Below are positions 10,741 to 21,600 of a stretch of 64,000 nt of DNA, one piece after another. The notes under the pieces are model-generated. The model did not search any database, was not told the DNA's origin, and saw nothing but the letters and a program-made list of their open reading frames with translations. Every line of letters begins with the position of its first letter. Within the stretch, counting starts at the first letter, position 1. This DNA is from Mangifera indica (lineage: Eukaryota; Streptophyta; Magnoliopsida; Sapindales; Anacardiaceae), in assembly GCF_011075055.1 (NCBI RefSeq), contig NC_058145.1, positions 2,864,887 through 2,928,886 of the forward strand, written 5' to 3'. Both the position numbers and the translations under genes were made by a program.

Positions 10741-11827
10741 CCTCAATTATTTGTTCCCTTAAAGTTGCTCTATCTTTTATCTTTCTAATCTCATATTATC
10801 TTTCATCACTTGTCATCTCTTTTGAACTCATCTTGATTAGTTTATTAGGCTTACCTCCCCAAGAAAAATCTTCCTCCTCATGTCCGGGTTATTTCAATCC
10901 TTTATGTCAAACATAATTTTATTCCAAGAAATTTGAGATGTTGAAATAACTCTTTATATGAATATGTAGGAAACAAATTTTAAAAACACTATCTATGAAT
11001 GCAACTTGTAATACATTAGTAACAGTATCTAAGAAATAAATTTCAGTACACCTCATCAATCCACCATACAAATTAATATAAGGATTCCAACCAGTTTGCT
11101 TTATCAAAATTGGGTTTTTCTTCTGATATTTCTTCAACCATTTGTTCCTTTAAAGTTGTTTTATCTTTTATCTTTCAAATCTCTCATTGTATTTCATCAC
11201 TTGTCATCTTTTTTAAACTCATCTTTTTTAAACTCATCTTAATTAGTCTTTGAGGCTTACCTCCCCAAGAAGAATCTTCCTCCTCAAGTCTAGATTGTTT
11301 AGGTCTTTTATGTTGAACATAATTGTATTCTAAGAAATTTGAGATGTTGAAATAATTCTTTATATGAATATGCATTCAAGACATGTCAGTAAATGTTGAA
11401 AATTACAATTTAATCATAAAAAAATTAACCATTTATAATACATTAGTAACATTATTTAGAAAACAAATTTCGATACACCTTATCAAACTACCATACAAAT
11501 CAACATAAGGATTCCAACCATTTTGCTTCATGAAAATCAAGTTTCTCTTATCAAACTACCATACAAATCAACATAAGAAAGCCAAGACCCTCTCTGTTTT
11601 GCCTTTGGCTTTCTTTACATGAATCATCATAAAAGAAACTTGATTTTCATGATCAACCATTTGTTCCCTTAAAGTTGTTTTATCTTTTATCTTTCTAATC
11701 TCACATTGTCCTTCATCACTTGCCATCTTTTTTTAAGTAATCTTGATTAGTCTCTCAAGCTTCACCTCTCCAAGAAGGATCTTCCTTCACAAATTTGGAT
11801 TTGTTGGATCCTTTATGTTGAACATAA
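10741..11827. repeat. Tandem array of about 410-bp units from the TFIIS pseudogene 3' part
   Basis: Three units: A (3676-3922 plus 10741-10918, interrupted by Copia), B (10919-11327) and C (11328 to about 11827, enlarged by a local rearrangement). Each holds AAGAAATYTGAGATGTTGA at its left end and the reverse complement of the TFIIS coding piece at its right end. Unit B has an extra 15-bp internal repeat near 11211-11240. Confidence 0.8.
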
Positions 11828-12330
11828 TTGATCCATACTTGAGTTTTTCAACCTCATTGTATAGTCCCATGTTTTTAAACATCTCAATTTTGATTGATAC
11901 TTTAATACCAATTAGATCACGAGTCATTATTTGCTCTTTAGTTTTTCCATCAACTTCACTAACAACTTTATGTAATGCCTCTAGAAGAATTGTATAAACC
12001 TTGTCACATGAAGCATCATTACACTAGTATAATGCCTTCAAATCTTCCAATTTACAAGGTTCCTTGGATGCTTTGATCTTGATCTTCAAGGTAAATTTTA
12101 AATGATTTTTCCCTACCTCTTTAAATTTTTTGGAACCAATCTCACCCTCACAAGTTCTTTTCTTGGTCTTTTCAAGTTTTGTAGAACCAGTCTAAGACTC
12201 TGAATCTTTGACATTATTTCTTGAGGAGTACTGATGGCAAGTGGTTGATTCAGTCGATTCAACTTGTTGAGTTTTCTTGGAAGAATCAACATATAAAATT
12301 TTACCCCTGGTTTTTTAAGAACATTCCTTG
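10741..12330 (-). pseudogene. TFIIS (transcription elongation factor S-II) pseudogene
   Basis: Reading the minus strand from about 12330 down: a charged Ser/Lys-rich linker, then CNDASCDKVYTILLEALHKV, then IKVSIKIEMFKNMG, then EKLKYGSIMFNIKDPTNPNL. This is the central, RNA polymerase II-binding domain of TFIIS in the right order. Three successive tandem copies repeat the end of that domain: about 11827-11660 (frame broken at NPNL), about 11327-11140 (MFNIKDLNNLDLRRKILLGE, then a shift to LIKMS and MTSDEIQ) and 10918-10741 (MFDIKD stop NNPDMRRKIFLGEV, then IKMSSKEMTSDE). Stops and shifts occur throughout, and no C-terminal zinc ribbon or N-terminal LW domain was found. TFIIS normally rescues stalled RNA polymerase II by promoting transcript cleavage; this copy cannot. 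The assignment rests on motif order recalled from Arabidopsis TFIIS. Confidence 0.75.
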
Positions 12331-12559
12331 ACCTTTTGCTCTATATCTCTAAGGATAAAATCGGATTGTAAAGATAACCTTCTTAATTACATAATGAAGT
12401 TTAGGATACATGAAACTGAATGGAAAGTGACTTTTGAGAAATTAACCAATTGGTTGGACTATAATTGTGAGGGTATATTAAATACCCCAGTGAACTTTAT
12501 TTTGAATTTGACATAATACAGTTTGGTTGGTTAAGAAAATTACAACTCCCATACATCCA

Positions 12560-13020
12560 AATCAACAAAGTTGAACAACTTGGTTATATGATTATTACAT
12601 ATGATATAATCATCTCATATACACTTAATGCTAGGAAGAATATGAATGAGGTAGTCATTGTTCGTGATATGGTATTAATGGATGTGGCGGTTAACAGTAA
12701 TCAAGTTGATATTGCCTAGTGGTTGATTTGCAAAATATATGATAACGAGAAAGATAAATATGTCGTGGATTTTTGCACATTGATATCTTTTATTGCACAA
12801 AAATTGGGATATAATGTGAATGAAGACAAGGATAAACATTTGAGAGCCTTCATTGATTTTTAGTTATTAAATGTTGAAGCTTTTTTCAATACAAATGATT
12901 GAGAAGGCTGGTCAAGGTGGACAGAGGATCGTTGGAGTTTAATGTGAGGAAGGGAAAGCCCCAAGGGAAGCGCAAGTACATGATCAACCGACCCCTCAAG
13001 CTCTATCAAAAGACATCTCA
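12560..13020 (+). pseudogene. Possible retrotransposon protein remnant
   Basis: A frame with a few stops reads YTLNARKNMNEVVIVRDM, then a stop, then WLICKIYDNEKDK and FCTLISFIAQKLGY. It faintly resembles the 'putative plant transposon protein' domain often annotated in degenerate plant LTR elements. Its position upstream of an LTR-like sequence at 13807 fits, but the match is weak and it may be something else. Confidence 0.3.
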
Positions 13021-13806
13021 AAATCAAGCGTTCATCATGGATAACAAGTAAGGATGGACATAAACATGGACTATGATGAATTCCCTCATAACCAATTTGC
13101 CCATATGATGTAATTCATGAGTTAGGGTGAGATAAAAACCACATTGGATGTGCACCAACACCAAATGCAATAAGATTTCCATGATTATATGCAGCGATAT
13201 CCTAATACATAATCTTTCATGCATGATTTTAACTCATTTTGCATATATATTTTATTTTAAGGAACATCTTTACTTAACATTTATGACATGATAATTATAT
13301 ATATTTTTTAAAATGTTAACCTTGTTAAACATTAAATGATGGTGATCTTAGTTTTAATGCCTTTGATGACATTGTTAACTTGGTATTAAATTTGAAATAT
13401 TGTACAAATGATTGTTGAAATGATGATAGATATTTACTTCACTTCACATCTTAGTTGAACTGATATTGGTTATATTGAAATAATGATTGTGTTGACATGA
13501 TTGGGATGAATTGGTTATGTTGCAATGATGATGAATTATGTTGAATGGTTGATGAATTGTGTTGTGTTTTTTATTAATGCCAAAAAGAGGGAGAGATTGG
13601 TGTTGAAGGGAAATCATGCCAAAAATTTGCTTAACTTGCTTAAGAACTTGATAAGAATTTGGTAAAACTTGCACAAATGTGTTAGAGTTAGGGGGAGTTT
13701 AAATTCATTAAGTAAGAGGGAGTTTTGGAACGTAGTCAATTGTATTTTTCATAATTTTAAAAATTAATTCAAATTTAGTTTTTATCATTAATAAAAAAAA
13801 AGAGAT
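13021..13806. other. Degenerate retrotransposon-like spacer
   Basis: AT-rich sequence with TGATGAAT/TGTTG imperfect repetition at 13400-13570 and GGGGGAGTT near 13690, then a purine run (about 13790-13806) directly before the LTR-like TGTTGG. This fits the 3' untranslated part and polypurine tract of an old LTR element. No coding region. Confidence 0.4.
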
Positions 13807-14700
13807 TGTTGGATCCCTACATATTTTGATGATGACAAAAACCAAGTTAGAATAATTAACATTATCAAGGAAAACATTAAAACATTACCAAATGGACAAA
13901 ATTGAAAAAATGCATGTGTAGACTAAATGAATGACCATGCATATTTGACAAATGCCCATTCATAGAATGAAATTGATTCGTGCATGAAGATGAACAAGCC
14001 TGTGCATTTCCCTATTTATGTTTCTATGATTTTGGAATATTTCAAATAGGTAATGCATGTTTGTCCTTCAAAATTGGATGCTCATGTGTGACCTTTTTCA
14101 AGCTAGTCACAAGGAAGAAGTCATCATGCATGCCTCCTCGTTCAAATTTAAGTGGAGTTACCCTGGGAGAAGGTTAAAGCTTTATGGACGCCCTTCCATA
14201 GGAATGATGAACATCTGTGCATGATAGATATGAAGACTCATGGGAAAGGCTTCGCGTTCATCATCATCATTTGTGGGCACAATTAGAGTCAAGAGTTTTC
14301 AAGTCAAGACTCAATAAATACCCATTTAGAGGTCAATGACGTTCATGCTTTAGCAAAATTCCAACCATTCAATTCATCATTCATGCTCATCGTACACAAA
14401 TCTAGAATTTTGAAAGGCTTTTAGACAAAAATAGAGTAACGACTGTTGGGGGTCTAATTGAGATTGACTTGCTCTGAAAAAATTATGTCATTTTCAAATG
14501 TCAACAGATACAATTTTTAACATAACGATCTTTTAACATTTCCAACACATTTCTCCTATAAATTGAAGTCATTTCAAGTTGGTAAAGGTTAGTGCTTATA
14601 TTGATTCAATCCATAAGCATTTTCCTATTTAAAACATAAAGTCTTATTCTCTCTCTACGCTTAAAACTCAAATTCTTGAGAAAACTTCTATACTTAATTT
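13807..14700 (+). mobile_element. Old LTR-retrotransposon LTR
   Basis: Begins TGTTGGATCC followed by TTTTGATGATGACAAA, a start common to many plant Copia-type LTRs, and is preceded by a purine tract. A TATA-like CTATAAATTG sits at 14556-14565, consistent with U3/R. The right end is not defined and no second LTR lies in the window, so this is a remnant or solo LTR. The open frame at 13980-14177 inside it has no recognisable domain. Confidence 0.5.
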
Positions 14701-14787
14701 TGGATAATATTTTAATATTTAAGTTATAATTAGTAACTATATTATCTCTTATATGAATTATTATATCATATTTGATAATAGAATATA

Positions 14788-14965
14788 AAATAAAACTATA
14801 AGTACAAACAAATTTTACAAATTGTGGTGATAACTTGTAATAGAGTGATGTAATTGTTTATTTTTTCACTCACTTTAAAATTTTTCAATCAAATGCTACT
14901 ATATCAGGTTGTATGAATAAGTTTATAAAATTTATTTGTACATGTATTATTACTCTATAATATTA
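14788..14965. mobile_element. AT-rich foldback MITE (family D)
   Basis: Inverted ends AAACTATAAGTACAAACAAA and the reverse complement of TTTATTTGTACATGTATTAT, with the internal motif TCAATCAAATRCTACTAT. Related copies appear near 31540-31735, 56225-56385 and 59455-59610. Coordinates are approximate and no target duplication was resolved. Confidence 0.45.
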
Positions 14966-15900
14966 GTGAAATCTTTGGCAATGTGAGTAATATTTTATTA
15001 TAATAAAAATTATTTATATATATTTTTAATATACAATTAATGTGTCTAGAGGCGAAATTGAACCTCTTAAGGGTAGGCCTAGACCTCCCCTTAAATCTGA
15101 AATTTTTTTGAAAATTTTAGGGCAAACCCATCTTTGCTATAGGCTTGAATTATTGTTACGGGCTTGTTTGACTCACCCTTGTTATATGGTTGAACAATTA
15201 TTTTAAGCTTGTTAGACGTACATTTGTAAAAGACTTAATTATTGTTAAGGCCATACCCACTTCTCATTTGAACTATTTTGGGAAAATTTTTAAAAAAATT
15301 TCTTTAAGCCTTTAAACATATGGGTTTTGTATAAATATGAAATTTGTTTATTCAATTCTCAAACTTTAAGACATACAAATTTAGTACTTTTGAGAGAAAT
15401 TTGTTCATCTTGCTTTTAGGTGAAGGTATGTAAAATTTTTTAATTTTTTTTATCTATTCAAGTTGTAACTTAAGTAAATAAACATTCAAGAACTAATGCA
15501 TATGTGTATGTCTATTAGATGCCAATAATATGCTTAATAAAATTTGTTGCAAGATAATGAGTTTTTTGATGGCAAATATAAAGTTTTCATTGTTTGAGTT
15601 TACTACATATATTTTGGCTAGGAGAGGTAAAAAGATTATAACAGTTGACTTCATATACTACATATTATCATCTTCTATTTAGTATATAATAATACAAAGT
15701 TAATAATAAAATTAATTATTTTCCAATACTAAGAATTTATGATAAAAGTAATGTTGTAAACTCAAAAAAATTATCATTTTATATGTATTTCAATATTTAG
15801 GCTTTTATAATTTAAATCTTGAGTAAAATAGGAAATTATGGATTTATATTTATACATTACAAATATACCAAATTTGTTTGATGGTGTTTAGCACTATAAT
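14966..15900. other. Gene-free AT-rich interval
   Basis: No frame, gene or repeat structure that could be defined, apart from short low-complexity AT runs. Confidence 0.35.
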
Positions 15901-16987
15901 TAGTGCTTGATGCTTGATTTAAATTGAGCTAAGCTCAGGCTCAAGCTCACTAAACTCCTCTCAAAGTTATTCGAGATCGGCTCCGTACTATAAAAGAACA
16001 AAAAATGATTAAAATAATGTCGTTTTTATATGTATTGATCAAAATAATGTTATTTTAAGGCCAAAGGACTATTTCCCACCCAAGGTATGCTGCATTCTCA
16101 AGTTTTCCCATTTTAACTATGAAAATATCAAATACCCACCTATGAGCAGTTAAATTTAACGGAACCCTAATGCCTTAAAAATTTTATCTTTTTTTCCCCC
16201 CTAACCCCTAAAAACTAATCATTTCCCCCAAGGCCAAGTTTTGAAAAATAGCATTCCCCCCCTAGGGTTTAGTTTTCAATCCCCAACGCCAAATCCAACG
16301 ACATCGCCGACGGTGAAGCCTTCCCGACGCACCACCATGGTCCGACGACCTCTCTTCTCTTCTTTGGAACGCTGATTGGCCTAGATCTAGCGAAGACGAC
16401 GACCTGAAATTTGAAGAGCTTTGTCGGGAGACGAAGCTCTTTGTCTTCCGAGACGAAGATGATGTCAGATTTAGGCCGATTGGCATTCCAGAGGAGAGAA
16501 GAGAGGTCATCAGAGCATGGTGGTGCGTCGGGAAGGCTTTGTCGTCGGCGATGGCTCCAGATTTGGCGTCAGGGATTGAAAACTAAACCCTAGGGGGGGA
16601 ATGCTATTTTTTAAAACTTGGCCTAGGGGGAAATAGTTAGTTTTTAGGGGTTAGGGGGGAAAAAGGATTAAATTTTAATTTATTTTTAATATTACAGATA
16701 AAATGATGATTTTGCCTTTGAATCCATTTTTTTTAACTGCCCATGGGTAGGTAAATGGGTTTTTCAAAGTTAACGGATGAGAATGTGCAGAAAAAGTATA
16801 CCTTGGGTGGGAAATAGTCCTTTGGCCTTATTTTAATTGGTTTGTATCAAATTTTTCATGCTTGGCAAGCCGAACACATCTCAAGCTTGAGCTCGAACTT
16901 GAATTCGCTTTAGTTAAGCTTGTTTTGAACTTGCTCAAATTGCACTTATTTTCAAACTTAAATACGCTTGATTTGAATCTAACCTTA
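15901..16987. mobile_element. Family C foldback (GAGCTCG-rich), split by a family A element
   Basis: Left part (about 15901-16058) holds AAGCTCAGGCTCAAGCTC and an AAAATAATGTCGTTTTTATA core segment; right part (16828 to about 16987) holds CTCAAGCTTGAGCTCGAACT. The family A element 16059-16827 sits exactly between them with a 9-bp target duplication. Outer ends are approximate. Confidence 0.5.
16059..16827. mobile_element. Family A long-palindrome MULE-like element, copy 1
   Basis: 769 bp, from GGCCAAAGGACTATTTCCCA to its near-exact reverse complement. Flanked by a perfect 9-bp duplication TTATTTTAA (16050-16058 and 16828-16836). The arms stay complementary almost to the centre; for example CCCGACGCACCACCATGGTC near 16324 pairs with CATGGTGGTGCGTCGGG near 16517. 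A loop of under 100 bp remains around 16380-16460. The core is GC-rich (CGACG repeats), unlike the arms. Small open frames (16262-16510, 16411-16593) are by-products of the palindrome. No transposase, so non-autonomous. Confidence 0.88.
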
Positions 16988-17337
16988 ATTGTAGTTAGAA
17001 AATTATTATTTGTGGTATAGAATTTAATATTTGATTAAGTGTTATTTTAATTGATAAATAATAACAGAGCCACGAGCCTTCAAACTTAAATAAGTTGGAT
17101 GTGTTATCACGTAATTGTGTGATTTTGAATTAAGAATAAAATAACAAATAATCACATAATGACATATCAATTGCATACTCAATTATATACTAAAAAATAT
17201 ACACATATGACATTGATCCTTTGATTATCATGAATCAAATGCTACCTTATGATTTTCATATGAGTGAAAATAAAAGAAGAGTAACTAGCCGAGAAAGCCT
17301 AGTCCATAATCAGGGTTAGATGAGATAACTATTAAAA

Positions 17338-17487
17338 AGTAATACTATGTGTATATAATTTTTGTACATAAATAATGTGTTATTATGAGATTGAATATCA
17401 TTAATTCGAAATTATTCACTCATATGATGACACATTATTTATATATCTAAATTGTGTATTAAAAGTGTATATACATAGTTTTATTGA
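17338..17487. mobile_element. Family B AT-rich MITE
   Basis: 150 bp, nearly palindromic, AGTAATACTATGTGTATATA to its complementary end CATAGTTTTATTGA. Flanks CTATTAAAA and ATATTAAAA match at 8 of 9 positions. Centre contains TCACTCATATGATGACACAT, shared by all family B copies. Confidence 0.7.
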
Positions 17488-17522
17488 ATATTAAAATGAT
17501 GTAACCTAGTAAATAAATAAAT

Positions 17523-18351
17523 GACCAAAAGACTTGTTCCCACCCAAGATATAGTGAAATTTTAAAGTCTCATTCTTCAACTTTCAAATTAATTTATGAT
17601 AAAACTCTCAATTAAAATTAGGGGTAAAACTATTATTTATTAAAAAAATTTTAAAAATTAAAGTTTTATTTAATTTTCCTCCCCAGGATTAAAAATTTCA
17701 CAATTTCTCCTCACTCAAAGTTTAAAAAGTTACCCTTTCACCCTTAGGTTTTTATCTCCACCTCCTCTAATGACAATCTCCTCCCTGACCGTCAGCCAAC
17801 TTCCCACCATCTTCAAGGTTGGCCAATCTTTCCTTTTCGATGGCCGATTCATCTTCATTCGATCAAAATTGGCCACACCAGAATTGTCGAACCAGCTTGA
17901 GAGGAACCATGTGTGTCTTCGTCTGGCCATTTTCTTCGGTTAATTGCCTTGGCCCACAAAAATTACATCTCAAGATCAGTATCTCCAGAACGATGTCTGA
18001 CAAAATTGGCCATCAAAGATGGAAGATCGACCGTCCTTGAAGATGGTGGAAAGCTGACTAATGGCTAGAGAGGAGATTGCCGAAAGAGAAGGAGAAGAAA
18101 AACAATTTAGTGGTGAAAAAGTAACTTTCTAAACTTTGGATTAAAAAAAATTATGAAATTTTTAAACATGGAAAAGAAAATATGATAAAACTTTAATTTT
18201 TTAATTTTTAATAAATAATAATTTTATTTTTAATTTTAACTAAATTTTTTAATAAAAATTAATTTATGAATGGATAGTTTGGTTTAAAAAAATATGAAGG
18301 ATGACCGTTTAGAATTTCCCTGTGCCTTGGGTGGGAACAAGTCTCTTGGCC
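17523..18351. mobile_element. Family A element, copy 2 (next to the IRE promoter)
   Basis: 829 bp, GACCAAAAGACTTGTTCCCA to CCTTGGGTGGGAACAAGTCT...GGCC. Flanks TAAATAAAT and GAAATAAAT match at 8 of 9. The core at about 17740-18110 differs from copy 1. It ends about 260 bp before the IRE start codon, so it forms part of the upstream region. Internal small frames are not supported as genes. Confidence 0.85.
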
Positions 18352-18613
18352 GAAATAAATAAGTTGAATCGTGACCTTTGGACCAAACCAACAAACAAAC
18401 AAAAAAACAAGCATCCTTCCCAGCATGCATGCACGTTTCCGTAACAGAATCTCTGCAACACCATCCCTACCACCAACAAAAACTCATCATCTCTTTCTCT
18501 CACGAAACTTCCTTTTTAATTTTATTTTATTTAAAATTAAATCTCTCTGTATTATTTCTCCCTTGATGATTGTCTTCCTGATGGTGCCATGAACAAGAGA
18601 AGCCGTTTGTTCA
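18352..18613 (+). promoter_or_regulatory. IRE upstream region with upstream ATGs
   Basis: Between the family A element and the IRE start. A short frame ATG...TGA at 18566-18592 overlaps a second upstream ATG at 18589 (in GCCATGA) whose 46-codon frame runs to 18726, out of frame across the IRE start at 18614. That upstream ATG has G at -3; the main ATG has T at -3. Whether these lie in the mRNA depends on the transcription start, which cannot be seen. Confidence 0.4.
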
Positions 18614-21600
18614 ATGTCGAGCGACAACCAAGATCCATCAACGCCAACGCCGTCCTCGGCACGTACCAAGACAGCCAAGCTGTTGAAAAAGATTCCGCCG
18701 ATCCCGATTCGTCGCGGCAAGAATGATCAGGTGGTGGAAGATGATAATAATAATAATAATAAAAATAATGATAATCGAGGTAACAAGGAGATACGGGAAA
18801 ATGAGGAGCCGGCGATACTCTTAGCATCTTCTCTTGGTTTGAATCATATTAAAACGAGATCCACGCCGTCTCCTTCTCCTCTTAGGTTTTCTTCTTCAGC
18901 TGGTTTTCCTTTGACTTCCAGGAATGAGGCCAAGAAGGATAAGGTTGACGCTGAATTCAAGCCGAAATCCGTTGTTCCTGCTGAAAGCAAAGCGGCCCCG
19001 GCCATGATGGAACCAGGTTCTCTACAGTCGATTTTTATTGATCAATATGATGAACACGGGAAATTAAAATTGAGTATTAATGTTTTATCGAATTATGTTG
19101 CCAGTAGCTTTTTGATAAGTCTCCGAAAATGTGTTTTTAATAAAGGGAAAAAACAACTGACAGTTTTTAAATGAAATTTAATGTACATCCTTGGAGACAC
19201 ATGTGAATCTGTAGTGAATTATATATACTCTCTGTTGAAAGGCTTTTGTTTGAAAACTTGAACTAAAATGTGTCCATAAATTTATAGGAGGCATTGTTTG
19301 ATTCAGCTTTGTGTAATTGTTTTTTAGGGAAAAATTTTCACTGGAGCCAATCAAAATCGTTAAGGTTTCCATCACCGTTCAAATCAGAGTTGGAGGTAAT
19401 AAAAGGTTTTTTTGATTATTTAGATAAGTGGGAGGATTTAAGTACGTGGGGTTGATTACGTGGTTGGTTTTATAGGTTAATCATGCAGCATTTGCCAAGG
19501 AAATGCAGTCGCCACGTTTCCAGGCTATACTGCGTGTCACAAGTGGTCGTAAGAAGAAAGCCTCAGACATCAAAAGCTTCTCTCACGAACTCAATTCTAA
19601 GGGAGTGCGGCCTTTTCCCCTTTGGAAATCCCGAGCATTGGGCCACATGGAGGTATGTCTACTTTCGGAGGCCTTTTTAGCGCACTAGAATTTTCGTTGC
19701 TGATGTCTAAAACTTCTTGATAAAATTGAATACAAATTCATTTATATACTTTCAGAGCACTGTTCTTTCTGCAACTATATTTTCTTAATGTTCACAACTT
19801 ATATTTGTCAAATAAACTTTTACAGGAGATTATGGTGGCAATCCGGGCAAAGTTTGAGAAGTTGAAGGAGGAAGTTAATGGTGACTTGGGAGTACTAGCT
19901 GGTGACTTGGTGGGTATCCTGGAAAAGACATCAGATACTCATCCTGAATGGAAGGAGAGTTTGGAGGATCTGTTGGTGGTAGCTCGAAAATGTGCCATGA
20001 TGTCAGCTAGTGAATTTTGGGTAAAGTGTGAATATATTGTTCAGAATCTAGATGATAGACGTCAAGAACTACCGATGGGGATTCTCAAACAAGCCCATAC
20101 CCGCCTTCTTTTTATCCTCACTCGATGTACTAGGCTTGTACAGTTCCAGAAAGAGACTGGTTATGAAGAAGATCACATTTTGGGACTTCACCAACTTAGC
20201 GATCTTGGAGTTTATCCACAGCAAATATTGGAAGTTGCAGAGCAGGACTGTAGTGGCCCATTAACTGGTGGAAAGGTGGTGAATGAGAAGCAGAGGAAGA
20301 AGACACATGAACAGGAACAGGTAAGTCAGATTTTGAAACAAGATCAAAACGACGAACAGAGTGGTGAAACTGAAAATGTGGAGGTTAGGACCGCCAAAAG
20401 TGCCGATTCAAACACAAGTGGCTATAGGATGTCTTCTTGGAAGAAACTTCCATCTGGAGCTGGGAGAAATCGTAAAGGCTTGGATGCTGTTGATACGCCC
20501 TCCAAAGAGAAATCAGAGCCCTTTCGAACTAAGGATGAAGCCAAAGCTGGGAGTGATGATGGGACTCTATATCTGGATGCGCCATCCCACCTCCCATCCT
20601 CAGCAGTATCGAAGGCTTCTTGGGGATTCTGGGGGGATCAGCAATGTATAACACATGAAAATTCGATGATCTGTCGTATTTGTGAGGTAGAAATTCCAGT
20701 TGTGCATGTTGAAGAGCACTCTCGAATATGCACGATTGCTGACAGATGTGACCTGACAGGTCTAACTATAAATGAACGTCTTGAAAGAGTTGCTGAAACT
20801 CTTGAAAAGATTATGGATTCATGGACACCGAAGAGCACACCCAGAAGCACTGATTCTCCAGGAGGAAGTCCTGAAGTTTCAAGAGAGTTTACAAAAAGTA
20901 TGCACGACGATTTAAATGAGATGTCGCCAAAGACAATTAGCTTGCCTCGACAATGCTCCATGGACATTCTTGAACGTGTATCTAATGCTGAAAATGCTTT
21001 TGTCACTGAAGATCTGGACGTTTTGCCGGAAATATCATGTGACCAAAGTTCTACACAGACTATTCCTGATGTCAGGACAAAAACCTCATCACCTGGAAGC
21101 TTGACCCCGCGATCACCATTATTAACACCACGCACCAACCAGATTGAATTGCTATTAAGTGGACACCGAACACTAACAGAACTTCAAAACTCCCAGCAGG
21201 TAAGGTGTTGTATTAACTTTTTTTCTTCTTTTAGCACTTATCTTTCATCATCAAATTGGTTTAGCTCTTCATGATAGCTGCAATGGATATCCTGATAACT
21301 CTAATGACAAATTAGTGTGGTCATTTGGTTGTTTGCTTCGTAAATCCGTGAGATTTCTTTATTGTAATTTTCACTTTCTAATGATATATTGGGATGACAG
21401 ATAAGCAAGTTACTAGAGATAGCACGCTCCATTGCAAATTTAAATTTTTGTGATTATGGTACACTGGAGAAATTGCTTGATCGTCTAGAAGATCTAAAAT
21501 ACGTCATCCAGGATAGGAAGGTGGATGCCCTTCTGGTAGAAACTTTTGGAAGGCGTATAGAGAAATTATTGCAGTAAGTCAATCCCTTCGCTTCTTACTT

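Noticed and set aside
16262..16593. Two arginine/serine-rich frames, one on each strand, that resemble each other
   Set aside because: They are the two arms of the family A palindrome read on opposite strands, not genes.
20638..21138. 166-codon minus-strand frame opposite IRE exon 4
   Set aside because: Lies antisense to a well-supported exon and has no domain; a codon-bias shadow.
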